DNA of 64,000 nt from Paragemmobacter straminiformis (GTDB lineage Bacteria > Pseudomonadota > Alphaproteobacteria > Rhodobacterales > Rhodobacteraceae), in NCBI RefSeq assembly GCF_014243445.1, contig NZ_JACLQD010000001.1, forward strand, positions 682,001-746,000, in the 5' to 3' direction. Positions 42,057 through 50,414 of the stretch are shown piece by piece. The first letter of the stretch is position 1; every line of letters starts with the position of its first letter. The notes beneath the pieces are model-generated. The model was not told the origin of the DNA. It searched no databases and saw nothing but the letters and a program-made list of their open reading frames with translations. A program made the translations under genes and the position numbers.

Positions 42057-43135
42057 CCCGACAGGTCGATCCAGATCGGCCAGTGCCGCGAGGCGGCGGC
42101 AAGCGCCGCTGCGGTGGCAGGGTCGGCCGTATCGGGGCGCAGGATGCCGCTGGCGGTGACGGCCAGCCGAGCCGAGGGAAGCAGGTAGTCGAGCCGCAGC
42201 GCGCCAAGGGGCGGGCCGTAATCGACCGTCGGCTGCGCGCCCAAAGGGTCGGTAAGGCCCCGGTGGGCCAGCAGCGACAGCAGGGCCGCGGGGCGGCCGT
42301 CGCCCCGGACCGGATCGAGGTTCGCATCGCCCAGAAGCACGAAACGGTCGGGGGGGGCGGCGGGAAGGTGACCGTCCAGATAGGCCAGCCAAAAGGCCGC
42401 CTCGTCATGGTTGCGGCGGCCATTGCGGTCTTGCGGCCCGTCGAAAACCGGCGGCGTGGCGTGCCATGCCAGAAGGTGCAGCGCCTCGCCCGAGGGGAGA
42501 AGCAGGGGCACATCCCAATGCGCGGTGGTGGACAGGCGCTGGCTGGCGCGGTCTTGCGGCGTCATGTCGGGGGGCAAGAGCGCGGCGGGAAGATCGGCCC
42601 AGAGGAAGGTCGAGAAATCCCGCGCCTGCCCGTCCAGCACCGGCAGGCGCGACAGGATGGCCATTCCGCCGGCACCGGGAAAGCGACCCCAGCCCTGGGC
42701 ATCGCGCGCCTCGGCCAGCCGGCCGTTGCCGTCGATGTCGAGCCCCGTCGGCACGCCGGTGTTGGGGTTCAGCGCGAAGCGGTAGGGATAGGACAGGCCG
42801 GCCCGGGCAAGTTCGGCGCGGAAGGCATCGAGTGCGGCAAGCCCGTGGTCATGGTCAAAGCCCGTCAGCAGCAGCACATCGGCCCCAAGGGTGGCCAGAA
42901 CCTGCACGGCGGCCCGCACCTGCGCATCGCCGCCGCCCGCGATGTCGCGCAGCAGCAGGCCCGGCCCGTCCCGTTCGAAACCGATGTTCCATGTGGCGAT
43001 GCGAATGTCCTGCCCCGCGCGGGCGGGGCATGCCCAAAGCAGCGCGGCGCAGCCCAGCAGCGCCGCGATCAGGCGAGCAAGGGCCCCTCGTCGAAGGCGA
43101 GTGCCGTGTCGCGCCGTTTCTGTTCCACCATCCAT
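42053..43135 (-). CDS. Endonuclease/exonuclease/phosphatase-family protein, probably exported
   Basis: About 360 residues. The start is uncertain: the ATG at 43135 overlaps the upstream gene by 67 bp, while a TTG near 43080 would begin LARLIAALLGCAALLWACPA, a good signal peptide ending before GQDIRIATWN. Motifs of the DNase I/sphingomyelinase fold are seen: IATWNIGFERDGPG, LTGFDHDHG, LLAWHATPP, VLLGDANLDPV and LDYLLPS. The role could be a phosphodiesterase or nuclease in the periplasm. It follows a membrane protein gene on the same strand. Confidence 0.75.
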   Translation of the reverse strand: MDGGTETARHGTRLRRGALARLIAALLGCAALLWACPARAGQDIRIATWNIGFERDGPGLLLRDIAGGGDAQVRAAVQVLATLGADVLLLTGFDHDHGLAALDAFRAELARAGLSYPYRFALNPNTGVPTGLDIDGNGRLAEARDAQGWGRFPGAGGMAILSRLPVLDGQARDFSTFLWADLPAALLPPDMTPQDRASQRLSTTAHWDVPLLLPSGEALHLLAWHATPPVFDGPQDRNGRRNHDEAAFWLAYLDGHLPAAPPDRFVLLGDANLDPVRGDGRPAALLSLLAHRGLTDPLGAQPTVDYGPPLGALRLDYLLPSARLAVTASGILRPDTADPATAAALAAASRHWPIWIDLSG

Positions 43136-43950
43136 GCGACGCGCAGCATCGCCACGCCGCGCAGGACCAGCGAAGCCGGAAGGAAAGCCCATGCCGCCAT
43201 CGTCCAGATCAGGGTCTGTGCCGAGGCCAGCGCCGCAGCCTCGAACCCGCCGAGGATCAGGCGCACCCCTGCCGGAACAAGGAATGGCAGGAAAACTCCT
43301 AACGCCACGTTAACAAGCGCGTCGCGGCGCAGGCGGATGATCACGTCATGGCCTGCGGTGGGATCGAAGGTCGGCAGGTTGATCCAGACGTTGAAGGCGG
43401 GTCCGCGCCACGGCCAGCGCACCGCCTGCAACAGCATCACCCCGCCGAGCATGCCCAGAAGGCTGACGGCATAGGCCAGCGCCGCCGCCTCGCGCAGTTT
43501 GGCACCCGCTTCGAGTTCCGAGGCGGGGTCGAGCATCAGCGCGGCAAGCCGGACAGGGCTGAACTGGAAGTCGAGCAGATGCGCCAGAAGCCCCGCCACC
43601 GCCGCGACAAGCGCCGTCAGCGCGCCCGAAGACTCGGCATCGCGGAGCGACAGGGTCAACAGAAGCACCACGGCAAAGAGCAACCCGAAGCGGAAGCGGT
43701 TGAAGGGTGCCGCGTCGCGGAATTCGATCAGGCTGGGGGCGGCGCTGTTGTATTCGACAAAGGTCATCAGGCCGACGAACAGCGCGACAAGGGCCGCCAT
43801 CTGTTTGGCATCGGCAGACATCCCCGGCAAGACAACCGAAGGCAGGACGGCCAAGGCCATCACAAGTATTGCGCGGATGATCGCGCCGGGAAGCCGCGAA
43901 ACCACTGCCCTGTCACCTTTCGCCGATCCCTGACCCTGCGTAAGCCGCAA
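43069..43950 (-). CDS. Conserved membrane protein of unknown function
   Basis: 293 residues with several hydrophobic segments (AIIRAILVMALAVLPSVVLP; MAALVALFVGLMTFVEY; FGLLFAVVLLLTLSL; ALTALVAAVAGLLAHLLDFQ; YAVSLLGMLGGVMLLQAVRW; LVNVALGVFLPFLVPAG; TLIWTMAAWAFLPASLVL). No enzyme motif is recognised. It overlaps the downstream EEP-family gene, so they probably form a two-gene unit. Confidence 0.65.
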   Translation of the reverse strand: MRLTQGQGSAKGDRAVVSRLPGAIIRAILVMALAVLPSVVLPGMSADAKQMAALVALFVGLMTFVEYNSAAPSLIEFRDAAPFNRFRFGLLFAVVLLLTLSLRDAESSGALTALVAAVAGLLAHLLDFQFSPVRLAALMLDPASELEAGAKLREAAALAYAVSLLGMLGGVMLLQAVRWPWRGPAFNVWINLPTFDPTAGHDVIIRLRRDALVNVALGVFLPFLVPAGVRLILGGFEAAALASAQTLIWTMAAWAFLPASLVLRGVAMLRVAWMVEQKRRDTALAFDEGPLLA

Positions 43951-44109
43951 GTGCCGGTCCGGTCATTTATCCGCCTGTCGGGCGGTCTGCCTCAATCTTG
44001 CCCCAATTGTGCCCAGATCGCGCCTTGCTTGCAACAGGCGGCTTCGGCCCGCCGCTGCCTTGGCGCCCGAAGGCGGCAAAACTGTCGCCCAAAAGCCGCA
44101 AATAGTTAA

Positions 44110-44138
44110 TGAAATAGGGCCGCCCTTGCGGACGGCCC
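44110..44138 (-). terminator. Terminator hairpin after leuD
   Basis: GGGCCGCCC (44117-44125) pairs with GGACGGCCC (44130-44138), nine pairs including one G-U, with a 4-base loop. On the minus strand it is followed by TATTTCATT, a weak U-rich tail. It begins 24 bp after the leuD stop. Confidence 0.7.
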
Positions 44139-44161
44139 CCATATCTTGCGGTGCGGCAGGC

Positions 44162-44767
44162 TTAGGCCCAGGGACGCGTGGTTGCGGCCTTGGCCTCGTA
44201 GGCGTCGATCGACGCGGCCTTTTCCAGCGTCAGGCCGATGTCGTCGAGCCCGTTGATCAGGCAATGCTTGCGGTGGCTGTCGACCTCGAAGCCGAAAACC
44301 TGCCCGTCAGAGGTGGTGACGGTCTGGCCTTCGAGATCGACGGTGATGCGGGCGTTGGCCCCCTTGCGGGCGTCGGCCATCAGCACGTCGACAACCTCTT
44401 GCGGCATCACGATCGGCAGGATGCCGTTCTTGAAGCAGTTGTTGAAGAAGATGTCCGCGAAGCTGGTCGAGATGACGCAGCGGATGCCGAAGTCGAGCAG
44501 CGCCCAAGGGGCGTGTTCGCGCGACGATCCGCAGCCGAAGTTGTCGCCGGCCACAAGGATTTCGGCCTTGCGATAGGCGGGCTGGTTCAGGACGAAATCG
44601 GGGATCTCGGCCCCGTCCTGCGTGTAGCGCATCTCGTCGAACAGGTTCTTGCCAAGGCCCGACCGCTGGATCGTCTTGAGGAACTGTTTGGGGATGATCA
44701 TGTCGGTGTCGATGTTGACCAGCGGCATGGGGGCCGCGATGCCGGTCAGGGTGGTGAATTTCTGCAT
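44162..44767 (-). CDS. leuD: 3-isopropylmalate dehydratase small subunit
   Basis: 201 residues from [20 protein letters not shown] at 44767. Signatures of the swivelling domain: [31 protein letters not shown] and [11 protein letters not shown]. With LeuC it isomerises 2-isopropylmalate to 3-isopropylmalate. It lies 11 bp after leuC in a two-gene operon with a terminator downstream. The open frame upstream of the chosen Met runs inside leuC and is not used. Confidence 0.96.
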   Translation of the reverse strand: MQKFTTLTGIAAPMPLVNIDTDMIIPKQFLKTIQRSGLGKNLFDEMRYTQDGAEIPDFVLNQPAYRKAEILVAGDNFGCGSSREHAPWALLDFGIRCVISTSFADIFFNNCFKNGILPIVMPQEVVDVLMADARKGANARITVDLEGQTVTTSDGQVFGFEVDSHRKHCLINGLDDIGLTLEKAASIDAYEAKAATTRPWA

Positions 44768-44778
44768 TGCTCTGTTCC

Positions 44779-46203
44779 TTACACCGTCTCGCCCATGACA
44801 TCGCGCACATCGGTCAGATGCCCCGTGATCGCAGCCGCAGCCGCCATCGCGGGCGACAGCAGATGGGTGCGGCCGCCACGGCCCTGACGCCCCTCGAAAT
44901 TGCGGTTCGATGTGGCGGCGCAACGCTCGCCCGGCTGCAACTGGTCGGGGTTCATCGCAAGGCACATCGAGCAGCCCGCCAGACGCCATTCGAAACCGGC
45001 GTCGATGAAGATCTGGGCCAGACCCTCTTCCTCGGCCTGTGCGCGGACAAGGCCCGAACCGGGCACGACCATGGCGCGCAGGCCGTCTTTCTTTTTCTTG
45101 CCCTTCAGGATCGCGGCGGCGGCGCGCAGATCCTCGATCCGGCCGTTGGTGCAAGACCCGATGAAGACCGTGTCGATCTTGATGTCGGTCAGCTTCTGGC
45201 CGGGGGTCAGACCCATGTATTCGAGGCTGCGCTTGACCGCTTCGACCTTGCCGCCGGTGAAATCATCGGGGCTGGGGACGGTGCCGGTGATGGGCAGAAC
45301 ATCCTCGGGGCTGGTGCCCCAGGTGACGACGGGGGCGATGTCCTCGCCCTTGATCGTGACCACCTTGTCGAAATGCGCGCCTTCGTCGGTGAAGAGCGTC
45401 TTCCAATAGGCGAGTGCGGCTTCCCACTTGGCACCCTTGGGCGCGTGCGGGCGGCCCATGACATAGGCAAAGGTCTTTTCGTCGGGCGCGATGAGACCCG
45501 CGCGCGCGCCGCCCTCGATGGCCATGTTGCACACGGTCATGCGGCCTTCCATCGACAGCTCGCGGATGGCCTGACCGCAATATTCGATCACATAGCCGGT
45601 GCCGCCGGCGGTGCCGGTTTCACCGATCACCGACAGGGTGATGTCCTTGGCGGTGACGCCGGGGCGGAGCGAGCCGGTGATTTCCACCTTCATGTTCTTG
45701 CCCTTGCGCTGGATCAGCGTCTGGGTGGCAAGGACATGTTCGACCTCCGACGTGCCGATCCCGTGGGCGAGCGCACCGAAAGCGCCATGCGTGGCGGTGT
45801 GGCTGTCGCCGCAGACGACCGTCATGCCCGGCAGGGTCCAGCCCTGTTCGGGGCCGACGATATGCACGATGCCCTGGCGCACGTCGGAGACGGGATAGTA
45901 GTTGATCCCGAAATCCTTGGCGTTCTTGTCAAGGGCGGCGACCTGGATGCGGCTGTCCTCGGTCATGGTCGCGGCATTGGCGCGGTCGAGCGTGGTGGGG
46001 ACGTTGTGGTCCGGCACGGCGATGGTCTTTTCCGGCGCGCGGACCTTGCGGCCTGTCATGCGCAGCCCTTCGAAGGCCTGCGGGCTGGTCACTTCGTGGA
46101 CGAGGTGACGGTCGATGTAGAGCAGGCAGGTGCCGTCATCGGCCTGATGGACGACGTGGTCGTCCCAGATCTTGTCGTAAAGGGTGCGCTTCGCCGTGGT
46201 CAT
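44779..46203 (-). CDS. leuC: 3-isopropylmalate dehydratase large subunit
   Basis: 474 residues from [20 protein letters not shown] at 46203, preceded by a GAGAGAG ribosome-binding site. Aconitase-family features: [39 protein letters not shown] (first [4Fe-4S] cysteine) and [13 protein letters not shown] (the other two). It forms the dehydratase with LeuD. Two small hairpins lie in its leader. Confidence 0.97.
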   Translation of the reverse strand: MTTAKRTLYDKIWDDHVVHQADDGTCLLYIDRHLVHEVTSPQAFEGLRMTGRKVRAPEKTIAVPDHNVPTTLDRANAATMTEDSRIQVAALDKNAKDFGINYYPVSDVRQGIVHIVGPEQGWTLPGMTVVCGDSHTATHGAFGALAHGIGTSEVEHVLATQTLIQRKGKNMKVEITGSLRPGVTAKDITLSVIGETGTAGGTGYVIEYCGQAIRELSMEGRMTVCNMAIEGGARAGLIAPDEKTFAYVMGRPHAPKGAKWEAALAYWKTLFTDEGAHFDKVVTIKGEDIAPVVTWGTSPEDVLPITGTVPSPDDFTGGKVEAVKRSLEYMGLTPGQKLTDIKIDTVFIGSCTNGRIEDLRAAAAILKGKKKKDGLRAMVVPGSGLVRAQAEEEGLAQIFIDAGFEWRLAGCSMCLAMNPDQLQPGERCAATSNRNFEGRQGRGGRTHLLSPAMAAAAAITGHLTDVRDVMGETV

Positions 46204-46241
46204 GGCTCTCTCTCGGATTGGAATGGGATTGGGTCGGACGG

Positions 46242-46280
46242 GCACGCGGGGCGCGTGCAAAAGCGGACTTCAGCGAAGTC
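46242..46280 (-). promoter_or_regulatory. Two hairpins in the leuC leader
   Basis: GCACGCG/CGCGTGC (46242-46258) and GACTTC/GAAGTC (46266-46280) are perfect short stems 39-77 bp upstream of the leuC start. No leucine-rich leader peptide was found, so classical attenuation is not supported; they may affect mRNA stability or bind a regulator. Confidence 0.35.
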
Positions 46281-46431
46281 GTGCGAGAATGGACCGGCTT
46301 TCGCGGCTGAAGCGCCACGGCAGGCGCGCACGGTCATCCATGTCGAAAAATCGGATCATGCGCGGCTTGATACGCTCGAATCCGGGCTGAGGCAAGCTAG
46401 CTGTAGGACTGGCACGGCAGAGGATGGCGGG

Positions 46432-47022
46432 ATGCGGGCGCTTTGGGGCGGAGTCTGGCTGGCGGTGGCGGGAATGGCGGGGATGGCAATGGCCGAGGAA
46501 CACAGACACAAGGGCTACGAGATGCCGCCCTATACGGTCGAGTCGGTGACCGACGGGGTCGAGCTGCGCCGCTACGGGGCGCATGTGGTGGCCGAGGTGA
46601 CGGTCGAGGGCGACCGCTCTGCCGCCATCGGGCGGGGCTTTCGCGCCCTTGCGGGCTATATCTTCGGGGGCAATGCCGAAGGCGAGAAGATCGCGATGAC
46701 CGTGCCGGTGGAACAGACGCCCGCTGCGGCGGGAGGCTGGACCGTGCGCTTCACCATGCCGGCGGCCTATGGTGTGGACGACCTGCCCCGCCCCCGCGAC
46801 GCGCGCGTCAGGCTGGTGCAGGTGGCACCCGACCGTCAGGCGGTGGTGACATTCACGGGCCTGCCGGTGACGGCAGATCTGGAAACGCGGGCCGCAAAGC
46901 TGCGCGACTGGATCGCGGCGCGGGGCATGACCATCACGGCGGGTCCGCATTTCCAGTTCTACGACGCGCCGATGACCCTGCCGTGGAAGCGCCGCAACGA
47001 GGTGGCCTTTACGGTGGAATGA
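46432..47022 (+). CDS. SOUL haem-binding family protein
   Basis: 196 residues from an ATG at 46432. A signal peptide (MRALWGGVWLAVAGMAGMAM, cleaved near AMA-EE) precedes a SOUL domain: EMPPYTVESVTDGVELRRYG, AIGRGFRALAGYIFGGN, EKIAMTVPVEQ and FQFYDAPMTLPWKRRNEV. Members bind haem or tetrapyrroles; the periplasmic role is unclear. The gene is divergent from leuC and is followed by a hairpin and extragenic repeats. Confidence 0.87.
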   Translation: MRALWGGVWLAVAGMAGMAMAEEHRHKGYEMPPYTVESVTDGVELRRYGAHVVAEVTVEGDRSAAIGRGFRALAGYIFGGNAEGEKIAMTVPVEQTPAAAGGWTVRFTMPAAYGVDDLPRPRDARVRLVQVAPDRQAVVTFTGLPVTADLETRAAKLRDWIAARGMTITAGPHFQFYDAPMTLPWKRRNEVAFTVE

Positions 47023-47030
47023 CCCCGCCC

Positions 47031-47257
47031 CGATTTTTCTGCGAAAAATCGCGCGCAACACCCGGGGCGGCGGCGGATGACAGGGCGGACGGGGGGCTTT
47101 CCGCCCCCCACGGCCTGACGGCCTCCCCCCGAGGATATTTACGCCGGTGTGAAAGGGGTAAGGGGCTGCCCTTTCACCCTTGCCCAAATACTCGAATGCC
47201 GTGGCTGGCCACAGGTGCCACGGCCGGAAGGGGCGCGGGATTTTTCGCAGAAAAATC
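47031..47257. repeat. Inverted pair of CCCCGATTTTTCTGCGAAAAATC elements with extragenic repeats between
   Basis: The palindromic core GATTTTTCTGCGAAAAATC occurs at 47032-47050 and in inverted orientation at 47239-47257. Between them lie two inverted copies of a CGAGTATTTGGGCAAGG-like element (47130-47158 and 47168-47196). A third copy is at 50198-50224, on the other side of dnaE2. The right-hand core and one copy are inside the dnaE2 reading frame. Confidence 0.75.
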
Positions 47258-50080
47258 GGGGGTGCCGCTGGCCGGGGTCAGGTAGGGGCGCAAGAGGGCG
47301 AGCGGGTGGCAGCGCAGCGTGAGGCGCATCGAGACGTAGTCTTCCACCACCGCCTCGCCCGCCGTCATCGCGGCGAAGGTCACGGCGGGTTCGACGATCC
47401 CCTCGCCATCCAGATCGCCGCCGAAAAGCGGCAGGGGCTTGCCCTTGACCAGCGCGCGGGCGGCCCAGAGCGCGTCGCGTCGCGTGAGGCCGAGGCTGGC
47501 GAAGCAATCGGCCTCGGCCAGACGGGTGAGCATGGCGGGGGGCGTGCCCGCGCGGCGCCAGACATCCTCGACCGTCTGGAAGCCGTTCCCGCGCGAGGTG
47601 ACGATCCAGCCCGCCTCGTCCTGCGCCAGACCGTTGATCTGGCGAAAGCCGAGCCGCAGGGCAAGGCCGCCGCGGCCGTCGCTTTCCATCGTATTGTCCC
47701 AGTCGCTGGCGTTGATGCAGGGCGGCAGCACGATCACCCCGTGTTCGCGGGCATCGCGGACGATCTGGGCGGGGGCGTAGAAACCCATCGGCTGGGCGTT
47801 CAGAAGCGCGCAGGCGAAGATGCCGGGGTGGTGGCGTTTGAGCCATGCGCTGGCATAGACGAGATGCGCGAAGCTGGCCGCGTGGCTTTCGGGAAAGCCG
47901 TAGCTGCCGAAACCCTCGATCTGGGCAAAGCAGCGGGCGGCGAAATCGTCGTCATAGCCGTTGGCGCGCATGCCTTGCAGGAAGCGGTCGTGGAATTCGC
48001 TGACCGAGCCATGCTTCTTGAAGGTGGCGAGCGAGCGGCGCAGGCGGTCCGCCTCGGTCGGGGTGAAGCCTGCGCCGATGATGGCGATCTGCATCGCCTG
48101 TTCCTGGAACAGCGGCACGCCCAGCGTCTTGCCCAGCACGCGGCCCAGCGCGTCGGAGGGGAAGCTGACCTGTTCCTGCCCGTTGCGGCGGCGCAGGTAG
48201 GGATGGACCATGTCGCCCTGAATGGGGCCGGGGCGGATGATGGCGACCTGTATCACAAGGTCGTAAAAGGATTTGGGCCGCATCCGTGGCAGGAAATTCA
48301 TCTGCGCGCGGCTTTCCACCTGAAACACGCCCAGAGAGTCGGCGCGGCAGAGCATTTCGTAGGTTTCCGCATCCTCGCGCGGGAGGGTCGAGAGCGTCAG
48401 CCGTTCGCCGTGGTGGCGCTCGACAAGGTCGAAGGCCTTGCGGATGCAGGAGAGCATGCCGAGCGCGAGGATATCGACCTTGAGGATGCCCAGGCTGTCG
48501 ATGTCGTCCTTGTCCCAGCAGATGACGGTGCGGTCCTCCATCGTGGCGTTCTCGATGGGGACCAGTTCGTCAAGCCTGCCTTCGGTGATGATGAACCCGC
48601 CCACGTGCTGCGAGAGGTGGCGGGGGAAGCCCTGTATCTCCTCGACCAGTTGCAGGGTCTGGGTCAGGCGGCGGTCGGCGGGGTCGAGGCCGATTTCGCG
48701 CAGGCGTTCCCCGGTCATCTGGCCCGCGCCGCCCCAGCCCCAGATTTGCCCCGACATGGCGCCGAGCACGTCGTCCGACAGGCCCATCGCCGCCCCCACC
48801 TCGCGCACGGCCCTTTTGCCGCGATAGTGGATCACGGTGGCGCAGAGCCCCGCGCGGTGGCGGCCGTAGCGGGCGTATATGTGCTGGATCACCTCTTCCC
48901 GCCGTTCGTGTTCGAAATCGACGTCGATGTCGGGCGGTTCGTTGCGGGCTTCGGAGATGAATCGCTCGAAGACCATCGTGCCCACCTCGGGCGAGACCGA
49001 GGTGACGCCAAGCGCGTAGCAGACGATGGAATTGGCCGCCGAGCCGCGCCCCTGGCACAGGATGCCGCGCGCGCGGGCAAAGGCCACGATGTCATGCACG
49101 GTCAGGAAATAGGGTTCGTATTTCAGCTTGCCGATGAGGGCGAGTTCATGCGCCATCTGCGCCTGCACCTTGTCGGGCGCGCCTGCGGGGTAGCGCCATG
49201 CCAGCCCCTCGGCGGCGAGGCGGGCAAGGCGGGTGGTGGCGGTTTCATCCCCCGTCACCTCGGAAGGGTATTCGTAGCGGAGTTCGTCGAGAGAGAAGGC
49301 CAGACGCGACGCGATCTCGCCGCTGCGGTGGACGGCCTGCGGATGGTCGGGAAAAAGGCGCAGCATCTCGACCTCGGACCGCAGGCGCTGTTCGGCATGG
49401 GGCAGCGCGCGGCGGCCAAGGGCGTCGACGGTGCAGCCAAGGCGGATGGCCGTCAGCACATCGGCCAGACGCCGCCGCCCGCCGTGGTGCATCACGGGCT
49501 GGGCCGATGCGACGGGCGGCAGGCCATGCGCTGCGGCAAGGCGTGCAAGGCGGTGCTGGCGGGCGCTGTCCTGCCCGTCGTAGCGCGGGGCCATCAGCAG
49601 GCTGCACTGGTCGGGAAAGGTGGCGACCAGCGGCTTCACCCAAGCCTGCCACGCCGCCCTTTGCCCGTGTTCGGGCGGGTGGACCAGCAGCTCCAGCCCC
49701 GCGCCCCATGCAAGCAGGTCGGCGGCGTAAAGAACGCAGCCGCCCTTGGGCGCCGCAAGCCGCCCTTTGGACAGCATCCGGCAAAGCCTCCCCCAGGCCG
49801 CGCGGTCGCGGGGGAGTGCGGTGAGGGTGAACCCCTCGACCAGCCGCAGCCGTGCGGCGGGGATCAGGCGGATCGGGGCGGGCATGCCATTCCCGGCCGC
49901 CAGACGCGCAAGCTCGCGCGCCTGCGTATGCGCCCGCACGATACCCGCGACCGAGTTTTCATCGGCCACGGCAAGGCCCGCCATCCCCATCTCGGCGGCG
50001 CGCGTCATCAACTCCTCGGGGTGCGATGCCCCGTGAAGGAAGGTGAAGTTGGACAGGGCAGAGAGTTCGACGAAGGACAT
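47174..50080 (-). CDS. dnaE2: Error-prone DNA polymerase DnaE2, C-terminally truncated
   Basis: 968 residues from MSFVELSALSNFTFLHGASH at 50080. The SOS box overlaps an earlier ATG at 50104 and so decides the start. PHP domain first (SHPEELMTRAAEMGMAGLAV, ADENSVAGI), then polymerase motifs PPDIDVDFEHERREEVIQ (about residue 382), CWDKDDIDSLGILKVDILAL and helix-hairpin-helix parts. Usual DnaE2 proteins are about 1,050 residues or more. Here homology stops after SMRLTLRCHPLALLRPYL and the last 30 residues come from extragenic repeats, so the OB-fold region is gone. No imuA or imuB is next to it. It acts in damage-induced translesion synthesis if still active. Confidence 0.88.
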   Translation of the reverse strand: MSFVELSALSNFTFLHGASHPEELMTRAAEMGMAGLAVADENSVAGIVRAHTQARELARLAAGNGMPAPIRLIPAARLRLVEGFTLTALPRDRAAWGRLCRMLSKGRLAAPKGGCVLYAADLLAWGAGLELLVHPPEHGQRAAWQAWVKPLVATFPDQCSLLMAPRYDGQDSARQHRLARLAAAHGLPPVASAQPVMHHGGRRRLADVLTAIRLGCTVDALGRRALPHAEQRLRSEVEMLRLFPDHPQAVHRSGEIASRLAFSLDELRYEYPSEVTGDETATTRLARLAAEGLAWRYPAGAPDKVQAQMAHELALIGKLKYEPYFLTVHDIVAFARARGILCQGRGSAANSIVCYALGVTSVSPEVGTMVFERFISEARNEPPDIDVDFEHERREEVIQHIYARYGRHRAGLCATVIHYRGKRAVREVGAAMGLSDDVLGAMSGQIWGWGGAGQMTGERLREIGLDPADRRLTQTLQLVEEIQGFPRHLSQHVGGFIITEGRLDELVPIENATMEDRTVICWDKDDIDSLGILKVDILALGMLSCIRKAFDLVERHHGERLTLSTLPREDAETYEMLCRADSLGVFQVESRAQMNFLPRMRPKSFYDLVIQVAIIRPGPIQGDMVHPYLRRRNGQEQVSFPSDALGRVLGKTLGVPLFQEQAMQIAIIGAGFTPTEADRLRRSLATFKKHGSVSEFHDRFLQGMRANGYDDDFAARCFAQIEGFGSYGFPESHAASFAHLVYASAWLKRHHPGIFACALLNAQPMGFYAPAQIVRDAREHGVIVLPPCINASDWDNTMESDGRGGLALRLGFRQINGLAQDEAGWIVTSRGNGFQTVEDVWRRAGTPPAMLTRLAEADCFASLGLTRRDALWAARALVKGKPLPLFGGDLDGEGIVEPAVTFAAMTAGEAVVEDYVSMRLTLRCHPLALLRPYLTPASGTPDFSAKNPAPLPAVAPVASHGIRVFGQG

Positions 50081-50098
50081 TGGCAGCACGGGAAATGA

Positions 50099-50113
50099 GA
50101 ACATTAAGCGAAC
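50099..50113 (-). promoter_or_regulatory. SOS (LexA) box of dnaE2
   Basis: On the minus strand GTTC-GCTTAAT-GTTC matches the alphaproteobacterial LexA consensus GTTC-N7-GTTC. It ends 19 bp before the dnaE2 start at 50080 and covers the alternative ATG at 50104. Confidence 0.85.
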
Positions 50114-50414
50114 ATTCTAGCGCGGGGTTGCAGGTCTGGCGAGTCTTTGCAGCGCGCGTCCCTTCTGCGCCCCCTTCTGCGCCCTGCCCTGCCCCCGTTC
50201 ATCCTTGCCCAAATACTCCGGGGGTCCGGGGGCTGGCCCCCGGCGCGGAATGCAGGCAGCGCCGTTAACCAGTTGGGCAATACCGCGCGCCCTGCACACA
50301 GTCGGGCCGCAGAATGACCCCGCGGCCTTCCCATTTCGGCACGCAAAGCGCCGCATTGCCGCGCAAAGCTGGCGGCTTGCGGGGCAGAATGCCCGTTTGG
50401 TGACGAGTGCAATT

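Noticed and set aside
39589-42392. Minus-strand frames of 536 and 437 codons opposite the LytTR cluster
   Set aside because: Rich in His/Arg/Gln with no domain; the plus-strand genes have overlapping starts and LytTR motifs.
47023-47173. Frame-shifted remainder of the dnaE2 C-terminus
   Set aside because: The DNA after the truncation consists of extragenic repeats and does not resemble the missing OB-fold region in any frame.
47180-50098. A 972-codon plus-strand frame opposite dnaE2
   Set aside because: Antisense shadow of a gene with clear polymerase motifs; no domain or ribosome-binding site of its own.
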